A stretch of 58,613 nucleotides of DNA from Fibrobacterota bacterium (GTDB taxonomy: Bacteria > Fibrobacterota > Fibrobacteria > UBA5070). The notes beneath the pieces are model-generated. The model saw only the letters and a program-made list of their open reading frames with translations. It searched no databases and had not been told where the DNA came from. The stretch's first letter is position 1; every line of letters starts with the position of its first letter. Location of the stretch: assembly GCA_029557215.1 (NCBI GenBank), contig JAKPQQ010000108.1, positions 1 to 58,613 of the forward strand. Direction: 5' to 3'. The translations under genes were made by a program, and so were the position numbers. Positions 16,876 through 25,559 of this stretch are shown here, one piece after another.

Positions 16876-17748
16876 CTAGCGCAGGAACAGGCCTTCTTCG
16901 CGCAGCAGTTCCACCACGCGGGGCGACGATCCGCTCTTGTTGAGCGTGTAGAGGTGCACGCCTTCGACGCCTTCGGCGCACAGTCGACGGATCATGGCCA
17001 CGGCCTGCCTCACGCCTGCCTCGGTCACGGCGGTCTGGTCGTCTCCGGCGGCTTCGATCGCCTCGGCCAGGTCGCTCGGGAAGCTCTTCACGAACCGCTT
17101 GGCCGCGGCCAGGTTGGTGATGGGCATGACGCCGGCCACCAGGGGCATGGCCACTCCCGCCTTGCGGGCCACGTCGCGGAACCGCAGAAACAGGTCGGCG
17201 TCGTAGAAGAGCTGGCTCACCCCGAAGGCTGCGCCCGCGTCCTGCTTGCGGCGCAGGTTGGCGAGGTCGGATTCGGCGCTTTGTGCCTCCGGGTGGACCT
17301 CCGGATAGAACGCGCAGCCCATCTTGAAGCCGCCGCGGGCGGCGATGTGCCGGATCAGTTCTTCGGCGTAGCGGTAGCCTTCGGGATGGGCGACAAATTC
17401 CGTTGACCCTTTGGGCGGGTCGCCGCGCAGGGCCATGATCGTATCCACTCCCGCGTCGCGCAGCTGGTCCAGGATGCCGTCCAGCTCCTCGCGGGAGTGC
17501 CCGACGCAGGTCAGGTGCGCCATGGCTCCCAGACCCAGGTCGCGCTGGATTTCGGCGCAGATCTCCACGGTCTTGGAGCGAGTGGAACCACCCGCCCCGT
17601 AGGTGACCGAAACGAAGTCGAGCTTGAGCGACTTGGTCCGCTCCAGCGTGTTGCGCAGGTCGTTCCAGCCGTCTTCGGTCTTGGGGGGGTAGAACTCGAA
17701 GGAGATGGTCGGACGATTTTGGGTCGGAAGGGTCACGCTCATATACAT
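16876..17748 (-). CDS. metF: Methylenetetrahydrofolate reductase MetF
   Basis: The 290-residue protein is full length for bacterial MetF. Motifs: ISFEFYPPKTEDG (N-terminal strand with the catalytic Glu), VSVTYGAGGSTRSKT, HLTCVGHSREEL, MALRGDPPKG and GCAFYPEVHPEA, all characteristic FAD and folate contacts of the TIM barrel. It reduces 5,10-methylene-THF to 5-methyl-THF, which feeds methionine synthesis. The start may be 17748 or 17742; neither has a Shine-Dalgarno, and a promoter with an overlapping palindrome ends only ~17 bases upstream. Methionine-cycle control is likely from this layout, but the regulator is not in the window. Confidence 0.95.
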   Translation of the reverse strand: MYMSVTLPTQNRPTISFEFYPPKTEDGWNDLRNTLERTKSLKLDFVSVTYGAGGSTRSKTVEICAEIQRDLGLGAMAHLTCVGHSREELDGILDQLRDAGVDTIMALRGDPPKGSTEFVAHPEGYRYAEELIRHIAARGGFKMGCAFYPEVHPEAQSAESDLANLRRKQDAGAAFGVSQLFYDADLFLRFRDVARKAGVAMPLVAGVMPITNLAAAKRFVKSFPSDLAEAIEAAGDDQTAVTEAGVRQAVAMIRRLCAEGVEGVHLYTLNKSGSSPRVVELLREEGLFLR

Positions 17749-17754
17749 ATCATA

Positions 17755-17789
17755 ATATCATGATATGATGAAATGCAAGATTCGTTCAA
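17755..17789 (-). promoter_or_regulatory. Promoter and palindromic operator of metF
   Basis: On the minus strand a -35 box TTGAAC (17784-17789), an 18-base spacer and a -10 box TATCAT (17760-17765) precede metF. The perfect palindrome ATATCATGATAT (17755-17766) covers the -10, and a wider inverted repeat pairs CATATCAT (17746-17753) with ATGATATG (17760-17767). The predicted leader is about ten bases. In other bacteria ArsR-type and MetJ-type repressors of methionine or SAM metabolism bind palindromes at metF; which one acts here is not known. Confidence 0.6.
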
Positions 17790-17933
17790 AAATTCCTGCA
17801 CGATCCCGGCCGAGGCGGAAATGGGGGGGGGGTGGCGGCTGGCGCGAACGCCGCTCGAAGGATAAGATAGCCGCAACGAGGGGCGCGCCCATAGGCACAC
17901 CAGCGGACCCTCGACGAACCGAGGAACGATTCC

Positions 17934-18692
17934 ATGTGCGATTCCTGTCCATCCCCCGAGCGTCGCCAATTTCTGAGGCAGGTCGCCGTCCTTGCGGCGG
18001 CGATGACCGTACCGGGGGCGGCGTTGGCTTCCGGTGGCGGCGTTTCTGGGGCGGCAGGCAAGCCGACTGGTGCAAAGAGTGGCTCGCACGCTCCCCCCAC
18101 CCAGAAAGTGACGCCCGACGAAGCTCTGGCCCGCCTGCTGCAAGGCAACAAGCGCTACGTGGCCAACAAGGCGTTCCACCCCAACGCCTCGCCCGAGATG
18201 CGCGCCAAGCTCGCCAACGGGCAGGCCCCGTTCGCCGCCATCCTGGGCTGTGCCGATTCGCGGGTTCCGCCGGAAATCGTCTTCGACCACGGACTGGGCG
18301 ACATCTTCGTGGTCCGCGTGGCGGGCAACGTGGTGGAGGACGAAGGCGCCGGCTCGCTGGAGTATGCGATCGAGCACCTGGGCACCCCGTTGATCGTGGT
18401 CTTGGGCCACGAACGTTGCGGCGCCATCAAGGCGGCCATCGAAACCCTGGAGGCGGGCGCCGAAGCCCCCGGGCACGTGGCGTCCCTGGTGGCCAAGCTG
18501 AAGCCCGCAGTGGAAAAGACCAACGGCCTTCCCGGCGACAAGGCGGAAAACGCCATGCGCGAAAACGCCAAGATGATGGCCACCCAGATCGCGTCCATGG
18601 AGCCGATCCTCAAGGAGAAGGTCGAACAAGGCAAGGTCAAGGTCGTGGCGATGCGCTACGATCTGGACACGGGAGCGGTCGAGGTGCTGTGA
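17934..18692 (+). CDS. Beta-class carbonic anhydrase with Tat signal peptide
   Basis: The 252-residue protein begins with a twin-arginine signal (ERRQFLRQVAVLAAAMTVPG), so it should be exported folded to the periplasm. After a low-complexity linker the catalytic domain has the beta-CA zinc ligands: Cys in ILGCADSRVPPE, with its Asp-Arg pair, and the later VLGHERCGAIKAAIETL with His and Cys. It interconverts carbon dioxide and bicarbonate. The domain is complete to GAVEVL at the end. It is divergent from metF and convergent with the lipoprotein gene at 18729; a second, gamma-class carbonic anhydrase lies at 34106. Confidence 0.92.
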   Translation: MCDSCPSPERRQFLRQVAVLAAAMTVPGAALASGGGVSGAAGKPTGAKSGSHAPPTQKVTPDEALARLLQGNKRYVANKAFHPNASPEMRAKLANGQAPFAAILGCADSRVPPEIVFDHGLGDIFVVRVAGNVVEDEGAGSLEYAIEHLGTPLIVVLGHERCGAIKAAIETLEAGAEAPGHVASLVAKLKPAVEKTNGLPGDKAENAMRENAKMMATQIASMEPILKEKVEQGKVKVVAMRYDLDTGAVEVL

Positions 18693-18728
18693 GGGAACTC
18701 GGGCGCTGCATCGACGATACGTGACGCG

Positions 18729-19178
18729 CTACCGGCTGAAAAACTCCAGCAACAACCGCTCTCTGACGACGATTCCACGCGCTTCGGGGTAAAAAATCGT
18801 CGTGAAGGAATCCGTGACGATCCGAGGGCCGGTGAACACGACGGCCAGAGAATCGTTTCTGGTTCGAGGGGTACCTTTCGGCAGGAACAATGAATCGACC
18901 AGGTGTGCTGGTATGGTGATCGAATCCGAATCGCTGGAAGAAATCCAAGCCGCATCGAATTTTTCGGACGCTTGAGCCGAGATCAACAGTCGAGTATCCG
19001 TCGGGCCAAGACTCGAGGGAGTGCCCCGAGGAATCGTGACTTGTACGGCTCCAAGCAACATCTGCGCATTGCGGATGGATGCATGCGGCTTGTGCGGTTT
19101 TGGAGGCGCAACGTCCTTGCACGAAACGAGCGAACAGGCGAAAGCCACGGAGAATAGTCGAAACAGATGGGGCATCAT
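18729..19178 (-). CDS. Lipoprotein, third gene of the effector cassette (candidate immunity protein)
   Basis: The 149-residue protein has a lipoprotein signal peptide ending in the lipobox LVSC (Cys20), followed by a Pro/Lys/His-rich linker and a beta-rich domain without recognised family. It is the last gene of a three-gene minus-strand cassette with the large OmpA/PLC-like protein, 73 bases after the small membrane protein gene. Local GC is lower than in the surrounding housekeeping genes (34 of 60 in the line starting 18781). Periplasmic lipoproteins serve as immunity proteins for several lipase effectors, so this role is proposed from position and localisation only; an accessory lipoprotein is equally possible. 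Confidence 0.6.
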   Translation of the reverse strand: MMPHLFRLFSVAFACSLVSCKDVAPPKPHKPHASIRNAQMLLGAVQVTIPRGTPSSLGPTDTRLLISAQASEKFDAAWISSSDSDSITIPAHLVDSLFLPKGTPRTRNDSLAVVFTGPRIVTDSFTTIFYPEARGIVVRERLLLEFFSR

Positions 19179-19251
19179 CGCCGTTCCTTGCGTACGCTCT
19201 GATCGGAGGGTTGGGCTCCTTTCTGGGGCGCCTGGAGTTCCCCGGTGAAAA

Positions 19252-19527
19252 TCATCGCATCAGAAGAATGACGATTTCTGCCAGCAGAATGGGGGCGTAG
19301 GCGGCAACCACCCAGTTCATCCAGATACCAGTCGGACCGTGAACGAGGCGCACCCCCACTGTTCCAAGAACGATCAAGGTATGGATGCCGAACACGACAT
19401 GGGTCGCCATGTATGGCACGGGAATTCTGCGATCAAAGCCGCTGAAAAAAACGACCCATGCAAGCCAGAGGTATGCGGCAATCTGAACCCCGAACGGAAG
19501 CCACCGGAAAATCTGATCTGTTTTCAT
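19252..19527 (-). CDS. Small three-helix membrane protein, second gene of the effector cassette (candidate immunity protein)
   Basis: The 91-residue protein contains about three hydrophobic helices: WLPFGVQIAAYLWLAWVVFF, YMATHVVFGIHTLIVLGTVG and WMNWVVAAYAPILLAEIVIL. No family was recognised. It starts at the ATG at 19527, ten bases after an AGGGG element, and begins 43 bases after the stop of the large effector-like gene on the same strand. Small membrane proteins directly behind a toxin gene are often immunity proteins for membrane-acting toxins, which fits the phospholipase-like C-terminus of its neighbour. The assignment is inference; nothing in its sequence shows binding. Confidence 0.6.
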   Translation of the reverse strand: MKTDQIFRWLPFGVQIAAYLWLAWVVFFSGFDRRIPVPYMATHVVFGIHTLIVLGTVGVRLVHGPTGIWMNWVVAAYAPILLAEIVILLMR

Positions 19528-19570
19528 CGCTATACCCCTAGAGTGGATTTGGGCCGATTGATCCTGGCGA

Positions 19571-22357
19571 TCACTTCTTCGGTGGATCCTTCTTGTACTC
19601 GGCGCGGATCTCGCCGGATACATCATCAAGCCTGTGTGCAGGAATCGTGAAGACGTGGAGGTCCAAGTAAGCATCCACTTCGGGGAAAAAGGGGACGTTT
19701 TCCTTGTAGAAGGTCATGATTTTCTTCGATGCTTCAATCGCCTCGGCGTAACCTCTTGTGCCGATCTGATCAGCTGTCGAGTGTTTCTTCTCGTCCTGCT
19801 TGTTGTAGTCTTGAAAAGAGAGAATATCCCATTCTTTCACAAGCAACGGACCCGGTTGCACCTCTGCCGACTTGGCTCGGAAAGCATGCGAGCCGCAGAA
19901 CGAATCCTGAATCGTGTGCAGCATCTTCCCCAAATGGAACAAGCCATTCTTGTGCTCGTTCAACCGGGCCTTGCCATACCAGTATTCAAGCTGTTCCATG
20001 ATCTTCTGCTTGACCTTCCTATTTGACGGAGAGCCAGTCGGGCACATGCTGTGGTAGTATTGAAGATCTCCGTGATGGGATCGGTAGGCTAGTGTCCCCG
20101 GCTTATCCAAGTTTCGCCAAGTCGTCGCATAACACGTTTCCACACTGTTTTCGTCATCGCAGGGCACATCAGGCCAAGCGCACCCCTCGTCGAGGCGATG
20201 ATCGTAGGGGATTCCAACAGCCTCGGCGGCCGCTTTTGTGATCGTCTCATGAGCAGCACCCGCTCCCCGGAATGTGAAAAACTCGACTTGAACCTTACTG
20301 CCGTCAGGAAGCGTAAGCTCCCCATGATCATCGCCATCCTTGATGTTCAACAAATGTTTGCAGCGCTCCTCCCTTCCAAAAGCATGAGCCTGCATCTCCA
20401 TGCGAACCTGTCTCGAATCCGAATATTCGACGTCGCCGAACTCGAAGTCCGCTTCGATCAGCTCGTTGAAGTGGATGAAATCTGCAGCGAATCGAGCGCC
20501 CTCGTCTCCTTGCTTTTCTCCCTCCGTGCCTGAAAAGATTTGTCGCAGAAGATGTTCCACATGATGTCCGAATTCCTGGAGAATTGCAGTGAACAATACC
20601 CAACGATTCTTCTGCGACGATTCCGCGGACTCAACCAACTTCCGAGATACATGTATCGTATTGGTTGAATAGGCCGCTGGAGAGTCACCTGTGAGATCTT
20701 CGGCGATTCGGAAAGCAGGAAGAGGCAGTGAACCAGCCTTGGCGCCAGTCCTGAGTTTTTCGATAGCGCTTTGGGAAATGTCGTCACCAAAAATGGCCCA
20801 AATTCCCGCGTCGAAATCGATCCCATCATGCAAGTAGGGCAGTCGAGGTAGACAGAAATCGAAGAATCTTCTGGTGATGCCGGTAGCCTTCGCCCCCCTT
20901 TTCGATGGAGGAACGATGTCTCCTACGCCCTCGGACTTGCCGACATCCGCGTAGAACCTGCACGCGAACGTGTCCTTGTCCTTCTCCCAGGTGCGTTCGG
21001 CGTCCGACGGATTCCGGCGCTTGTCGGCGTCCTCGAAGAGCTGCTTGCGGCAGGCCGACACGCCCTCGCTCCACTGCGGGCACGGGAACTCCACGTTCCC
21101 AGGCCCCTTGGCTCCGGGCGGAAACAGGAACACCGTCGCCCGGCGGTTGGGAGCGTTCTTCGCGTTGCGCTCGGTCTTGTCGGATGCGTTGCGGAATTTG
21201 GCATCGTCCGATTTGCCGAACACCAGCACCGGGTTGAACTCGCTGCAGCCCACGCACGCCCATTGCCGCTTGGTGTCCTTCGGGTCGCCCACGAAGTCCT
21301 CGGGTTTGCAGGTCACCTCGCACACCGATTCCATGTACGCCTTGTAAAGCGCCTCCTTGGACTTCGCGTCCAAGGCCGTGCCGTTGCCCAGGGAGTGGTC
21401 GGCACGGAACGCCTTGATGGCGGATTCCGTCTTGGGGCCCGTCTTGCCGTCGATGCTCCCGCCGTAGTAGGGCGCACTCGCCGCCTTGTCCTTGAGATGC
21501 GAAAGCATGGTCTGCGTGGTCCGCAGATCCCATTTGTCGGCGCTGGCCAGCTGCGTCCAGCCGGTGGGGTCCTTGGCCAGCAAGCACCAGACGGCGAAGG
21601 CGCGCCGCCCCGACAACCCCTTGTTGGCGTCGTCTTCGCCCACCGGATCGGCATGGCCGAACACGGCGAGGGCGGCGCCCGGATGCTTGGCGATCTCGGC
21701 CTTGAAGTCGGCGATCTTGGCTGCGGCGCTGGGCAAAATGAACGAACTGTCGAACCCGAAATGCACCGCGCCCAGGCTCCAGACGGCCAACGGCTTCGGA
21801 GGTTTGCCTGATTCGACTTCGACCTTGGGGCTTTCGCACTTCTCCTTGGCGTCGAGGTGTTCGGCCACCACGTGGTACTGGAGCTTGGTGCCTGCGGGCA
21901 CTGGCTTCTTGGGCGAGATGAGCTTGCCCGACGCCTTGGCCAAGCCGTCGACGACCTTGCCGGAAAACGACAACGATTGGTCTTCGCACTTGGGCGGTCC
22001 GCCCGCGGGGTCGGGGATGGTGCAGAACAGGCGGAATGTGACTTGCCCGGATGGCGCGCCATTGGAACTTTTGGTTTCCACCGACATCTCGAAGGGTTGG
22101 TCGACCACCAGGTCTTCCGGTGGGGTGGTGATCTTGCAATTCCCGAGCACGACGGATTTTGATTGTTCGTCGGTGGGAGTCGGCTCGGGGTTGTCTTCGC
22201 GGCATTCCCGCAGGTAGTTGGGGTTGACGGTCCCTTGGCCGGTGCTCGCGGTCGAACTTGCCGTTTTCTTTTCGAAGACGGATTTGTCGATGCTGCCCGG
22301 CTGCGCAGCCGAGCGATCGAGAAGCATCGAACCGGTGGGATTGGTTGCGCGAGTCAT
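19571..22357 (-). CDS. Candidate polymorphic effector: OmpA-like and PG-binding-like domains with C-terminal zinc phospholipase C-like domain
   Basis: The protein has 928 residues and no signal peptide. Residues ~85-190 form a beta-rich Ig-like region. Residues ~197-262 are OmpA-like (VHFGFDSSFILPSA, then GHADPVGEDDANKGLSGRRA). Residues ~280-345 resemble a peptidoglycan-binding helix bundle (GGSIDGKTGPKTESAIKAFR). Residues ~590-625 include LQEFGHHVEHLL and GDEGARFA, zincin-like but unassigned. Residues ~701-865 match the zinc phospholipase C pattern: AHETITKAA, CAWPD, H769, then H814-x3-D818-x5-H824 (HTIQDSFCGSH) and H859-x3-D863. Lack of a signal peptide plus cell-wall-binding domains suggests delivery by an injection system, none of which is in the window. 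GC falls near residue 485, as if the C-terminus was exchanged. Start has a GGAG element; two small genes follow on the strand. Confidence 0.7.
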   Translation of the reverse strand: MTRATNPTGSMLLDRSAAQPGSIDKSVFEKKTASSTASTGQGTVNPNYLRECREDNPEPTPTDEQSKSVVLGNCKITTPPEDLVVDQPFEMSVETKSSNGAPSGQVTFRLFCTIPDPAGGPPKCEDQSLSFSGKVVDGLAKASGKLISPKKPVPAGTKLQYHVVAEHLDAKEKCESPKVEVESGKPPKPLAVWSLGAVHFGFDSSFILPSAAAKIADFKAEIAKHPGAALAVFGHADPVGEDDANKGLSGRRAFAVWCLLAKDPTGWTQLASADKWDLRTTQTMLSHLKDKAASAPYYGGSIDGKTGPKTESAIKAFRADHSLGNGTALDAKSKEALYKAYMESVCEVTCKPEDFVGDPKDTKRQWACVGCSEFNPVLVFGKSDDAKFRNASDKTERNAKNAPNRRATVFLFPPGAKGPGNVEFPCPQWSEGVSACRKQLFEDADKRRNPSDAERTWEKDKDTFACRFYADVGKSEGVGDIVPPSKRGAKATGITRRFFDFCLPRLPYLHDGIDFDAGIWAIFGDDISQSAIEKLRTGAKAGSLPLPAFRIAEDLTGDSPAAYSTNTIHVSRKLVESAESSQKNRWVLFTAILQEFGHHVEHLLRQIFSGTEGEKQGDEGARFAADFIHFNELIEADFEFGDVEYSDSRQVRMEMQAHAFGREERCKHLLNIKDGDDHGELTLPDGSKVQVEFFTFRGAGAAHETITKAAAEAVGIPYDHRLDEGCAWPDVPCDDENSVETCYATTWRNLDKPGTLAYRSHHGDLQYYHSMCPTGSPSNRKVKQKIMEQLEYWYGKARLNEHKNGLFHLGKMLHTIQDSFCGSHAFRAKSAEVQPGPLLVKEWDILSFQDYNKQDEKKHSTADQIGTRGYAEAIEASKKIMTFYKENVPFFPEVDAYLDLHVFTIPAHRLDDVSGEIRAEYKKDPPKK

Positions 22358-22551
22358 CGAACACTCCGATTTGGGCGACGGGGAGGACAGCCAGTGTCAA
22401 AGAGTAAATTCTGAAATGGCTGTTCCAGCCAGACAAAGGTTGCGGCAAGGTCGAAGGTGTCTAGCTTTTCTCGCTGGATGCGCGTGGCGCATTCGTCGGC
22501 GACCCGACGACGGAATTGTTCCCCTTCCTGAGGCAAAAAGGCGACAAGGCG

Positions 22552-25461
22552 ATGAATCGGAAATTTCTCGGATGTTTGTCGTGGCTGTGCTTGATGGCAT
22601 TCGCATCGTGCCAGTCGTCCAGTTCGGATCCGGAGCCGACAGGTCCTCAACGTGTTTCGCTCGAACTGTCGGTGGATGCCGACCACAAGGTTCCCGATTC
22701 CATATCCTGGATGCTCGGTCGGGATTCGGGCGATGCGCACTTGGCAGGCATGGTTGGGAAAACCGGGAAGATGGATTTCGAGACGCCTCGCCCTGTCGGA
22801 TCGGATCTGTTGTGGCTCGAACTGTGGGTCGCTGGAATGCGGACGATGCGGGCGCCGCATGTCTGGAACGGCTCGGAGGTCGTCGTCTCGTCCAAGGATC
22901 GGGTGGTCTACGACAGTGTGGCCTTGCGTCTTCTTGCCAAGATCGACAGTTCGCGACACAGGCCGGATTCGATTCAACGGACACGTGGTGGATTGATTTC
23001 CCTCTACGCTTCGTGGCTGCTCGACGCCGACGCTCGGGCGGTAGGTTTCCCCGGGAATTGTCCGGTCGGGCTGGATCCGAGGGCGGTCGTTCGCGAGCTC
23101 GTCCGCAAGTGCGTCCAGGAGAGCCTTTCCGTCGCCGTCGCTTCGCGGACATGGGGGATTTCGATTGGCGCCGATTCGATCGCGTCGATTGTGCATTCGC
23201 TTGTGGGCGAAGGTGCGATCCGTTCGTCGGACTCGGGCATCTTGTTCCCCCCGCCTCCTGTTCGTGTCGGCGATGCGATTGGATTGGACGCGACGAATTT
23301 GGTGGCTGGTGGTTCCCAGGAGGCATTGAAAGGAACGTTCCTGTTCTCGGACGGTGCTGCCTTCGCGCGGATGTCCATCGTCGATTCGCAGGGGAAAGAG
23401 GCCGACAGTCTCTTTCGTTGGCGTTCGGCCAAGCCTGCGGTCGGTGCCAAGATTTGGGATCTGGCCGATGCCTCGCTTGCCGCTGGATCATCGGCGGCCG
23501 GGAAATACTCGGTGAAGATCGTGGTTTTCGACGACGATTCGGATTCCGCGATCGCCGGGTTCGATGTCGTGGTGACGGTTCCCGCCAGGCCGATCCTGTC
23601 CGTACTGGGGATACCTGCCGAGTTGTCCGTTCCGGAAGACTCTTCCACGCGCCTTTCACTCAAGCTGTCTGCTTGGCATGGCGATTCCATACGGCTGGAG
23701 CTGCGTTCCAAGGACGACCGATTGATCCCATCGACAAGCGCATGGCTGGTTCCCGGACCCGACAGTGGCTTCGAGCTGTCGATCGTGCCAGCGAAGGAGG
23801 CGAACGGATCGACACCCGTGATCGTGGTTGTTTCCGACAGATTGGATTCTACCAAGTCCACCATCGCGGTTTCGGTGGAATCCCGCAACGATGCACCGTC
23901 GTTTTCCGTCGCGCAGACCGAAGTCGTGGTGTCGGGAAGCGGGGAACAGGTCGTGGCGAATTGGGCGCGTTCGATCGCGCCGGGTCCGCTCGACGAACTG
24001 GCGCAGGGTGTCGAATTCGAGATCAAGACCGTTTCCGGAGCGGAACTGTTCGCCGAACCACCGCAGATCGATTCGGTCGGCACACTGCGGTTCAGGCCGA
24101 ATGTGCGCACTTCGGGATCGGCGACCTTCCAGGTGCGGTTGCGGGACGATGGCGACTCCAGTGCCGGGAACCGGAATGTCGGAGCTTGGCAGGCGCTGGA
24201 GATCGTCGTCAATTCGGTTCCGACCTTGACTTTGCCGGTCCAGCGGCTGGAAATCTGGGAAAACGAGGCCTCCGAATTGGGGAACATCGTGATCTCCGAT
24301 TTGGAGACGAGCGTCGGAGCCTTGGTGTTCGCCAAGTCCAGCTCCAACGAAGAATTGATCCCTTCCGACAGCATTTCCGTGTTCGTTTCGGGCGCCACCC
24401 GGAGGATTTCCTTGCATCCCGTCTCCGGAAAATGGGGGGCTTGCACCCTGTACTTCGAGGTCCGGGATACGCTTGGTGCCTCGACCCGCGACAGCGTGAG
24501 GGTGCTCGTGAAGCATGTGAACCGTGCTCCCGAGATCGCTGCGGAATCGCTGCTGGTGGTGTCGGCGCTGTTGTATGGGAATGCGACGGAGATCGAGTTC
24601 GCCTATTCCGTGACCGGGGGCGAAGGAGATCTCGGGCAGTCGATGACGCGGAGCGTCTCTTTGCGCGATCCGGCCGACGCCTCGCTCTTTTCCGTGCTTC
24701 CGACCTTGACCGCGAAGGGCTTGAGCTTCACACCGCTGGTGCCGGGATCCGACACGGTTTGGCTGCGCCTGGATGCCAAGGATGGCGATGGCACCGAACA
24801 TGGCGGAGTGGACACAGCATCGTTCGATTTCCGGCTGGTGTTCGCCGACACGGTGATCGATGCGCGCGATGGACGCGTCTATCGATTCCGACGGATCGGC
24901 ACCCAGACATGGATGACGGAAAACTCCCGGTGGACACCTCCATCCGGAGTGCGTTGGATGAACGGAGATTCCACACAGGGCCAGATTTATGCGAATGCCA
25001 AGGAGCTGCATTTGGGGACGACCTGCGAATTCGCCGCGGGAGCCTCGCAATGCTCGATGCGGCAGGTCGATGCGCCATGCCCATCGGGGTGGCGCATGCC
25101 CACTGAAGGCGACTGGACCAAGCTCTCCAAGTTTGTGTCCGAGGGGACGACGATTCAGGAAGGGCACGCCAAGTTGTTCGCGAACGACAAATCCTGGTGG
25201 AGTTCCAGTTGGATCGGCACGGCTCGCCCCGACACGGTATTCGCCAAAACGACCGACCAAACTGGATTCCACCTGCGACCGAACGGATTTGTTGGGGGAG
25301 GTAGCGCCGATGGGGGATCTCAGTCGACGGTTTTCCGGATCGCGTTGCCAGATCCGTGGGAGCGAACCCAAAAACCCTACATGGAATTGGCTCCTTCCTC
25401 GATGGGTTTCCGGACGACAACAGCCGAGGGTATCGATTTGCCGGTGCGATGCATGCGTTGA
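22552..25461 (+). CDS. FISUMP-domain surface lipoprotein with cadherin/Ig-like repeats
   Basis: The 969-residue protein starts with a lipoprotein signal (CLMAFASCQSSSSDPEP, lipobox FASC). Residues ~250-760 are repeated beta-sandwich modules with Pro/Asp/Ser-rich linkers, like cadherin or Ig-like repeats (PEDSSTRLSLKLSAWHGDS, SRNDAPSFSVAQTEVVVSGS). The C-terminal ~190 residues are a FISUMP domain: DGRVYRFRRIGTQTWMTEN, PCPSGWRMPTEGDWTKLSKF, WWSSS and a closing LPVRCM with paired Cys. FISUMP is abundant in Fibrobacter surface proteins, and this is the main clue to the organism. Start chosen at 22552 to place the lipobox correctly; upstream in-frame codons add no signal features. Confidence 0.85.
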   Translation: MNRKFLGCLSWLCLMAFASCQSSSSDPEPTGPQRVSLELSVDADHKVPDSISWMLGRDSGDAHLAGMVGKTGKMDFETPRPVGSDLLWLELWVAGMRTMRAPHVWNGSEVVVSSKDRVVYDSVALRLLAKIDSSRHRPDSIQRTRGGLISLYASWLLDADARAVGFPGNCPVGLDPRAVVRELVRKCVQESLSVAVASRTWGISIGADSIASIVHSLVGEGAIRSSDSGILFPPPPVRVGDAIGLDATNLVAGGSQEALKGTFLFSDGAAFARMSIVDSQGKEADSLFRWRSAKPAVGAKIWDLADASLAAGSSAAGKYSVKIVVFDDDSDSAIAGFDVVVTVPARPILSVLGIPAELSVPEDSSTRLSLKLSAWHGDSIRLELRSKDDRLIPSTSAWLVPGPDSGFELSIVPAKEANGSTPVIVVVSDRLDSTKSTIAVSVESRNDAPSFSVAQTEVVVSGSGEQVVANWARSIAPGPLDELAQGVEFEIKTVSGAELFAEPPQIDSVGTLRFRPNVRTSGSATFQVRLRDDGDSSAGNRNVGAWQALEIVVNSVPTLTLPVQRLEIWENEASELGNIVISDLETSVGALVFAKSSSNEELIPSDSISVFVSGATRRISLHPVSGKWGACTLYFEVRDTLGASTRDSVRVLVKHVNRAPEIAAESLLVVSALLYGNATEIEFAYSVTGGEGDLGQSMTRSVSLRDPADASLFSVLPTLTAKGLSFTPLVPGSDTVWLRLDAKDGDGTEHGGVDTASFDFRLVFADTVIDARDGRVYRFRRIGTQTWMTENSRWTPPSGVRWMNGDSTQGQIYANAKELHLGTTCEFAAGASQCSMRQVDAPCPSGWRMPTEGDWTKLSKFVSEGTTIQEGHAKLFANDKSWWSSSWIGTARPDTVFAKTTDQTGFHLRPNGFVGGGSADGGSQSTVFRIALPDPWERTQKPYMELAPSSMGFRTTTAEGIDLPVRCMR

Positions 25462-25559
25462 TGCTTGGGATGCCGCGAATCGTTTCAGGGATCCTTGCGC
25501 CAACGCCACGGAAGTATTTTGTGTGTGATAATTCCCAACACGACCTGGGAGGGTTTCTC

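Noticed and set aside
17821..17832. Run of G bases before the carbonic anhydrase gene as a G-quadruplex or slippery site
   Set aside because: A single run with no further G runs spaced for a quadruplex, and it lies outside any coding sequence.
22417..22431. Hairpin TGGCTG TTC CAGCCA upstream of the FISUMP gene as a terminator
   Set aside because: No T-tract follows on either strand, and the stem is only six base pairs.
22218..25106. Open reading of 962 codons overlapping the FISUMP gene in another frame
   Set aside because: Arg/Cys/Trp-rich shadow translation; the FISUMP frame has lipobox, repeats and the complete C-terminal domain.
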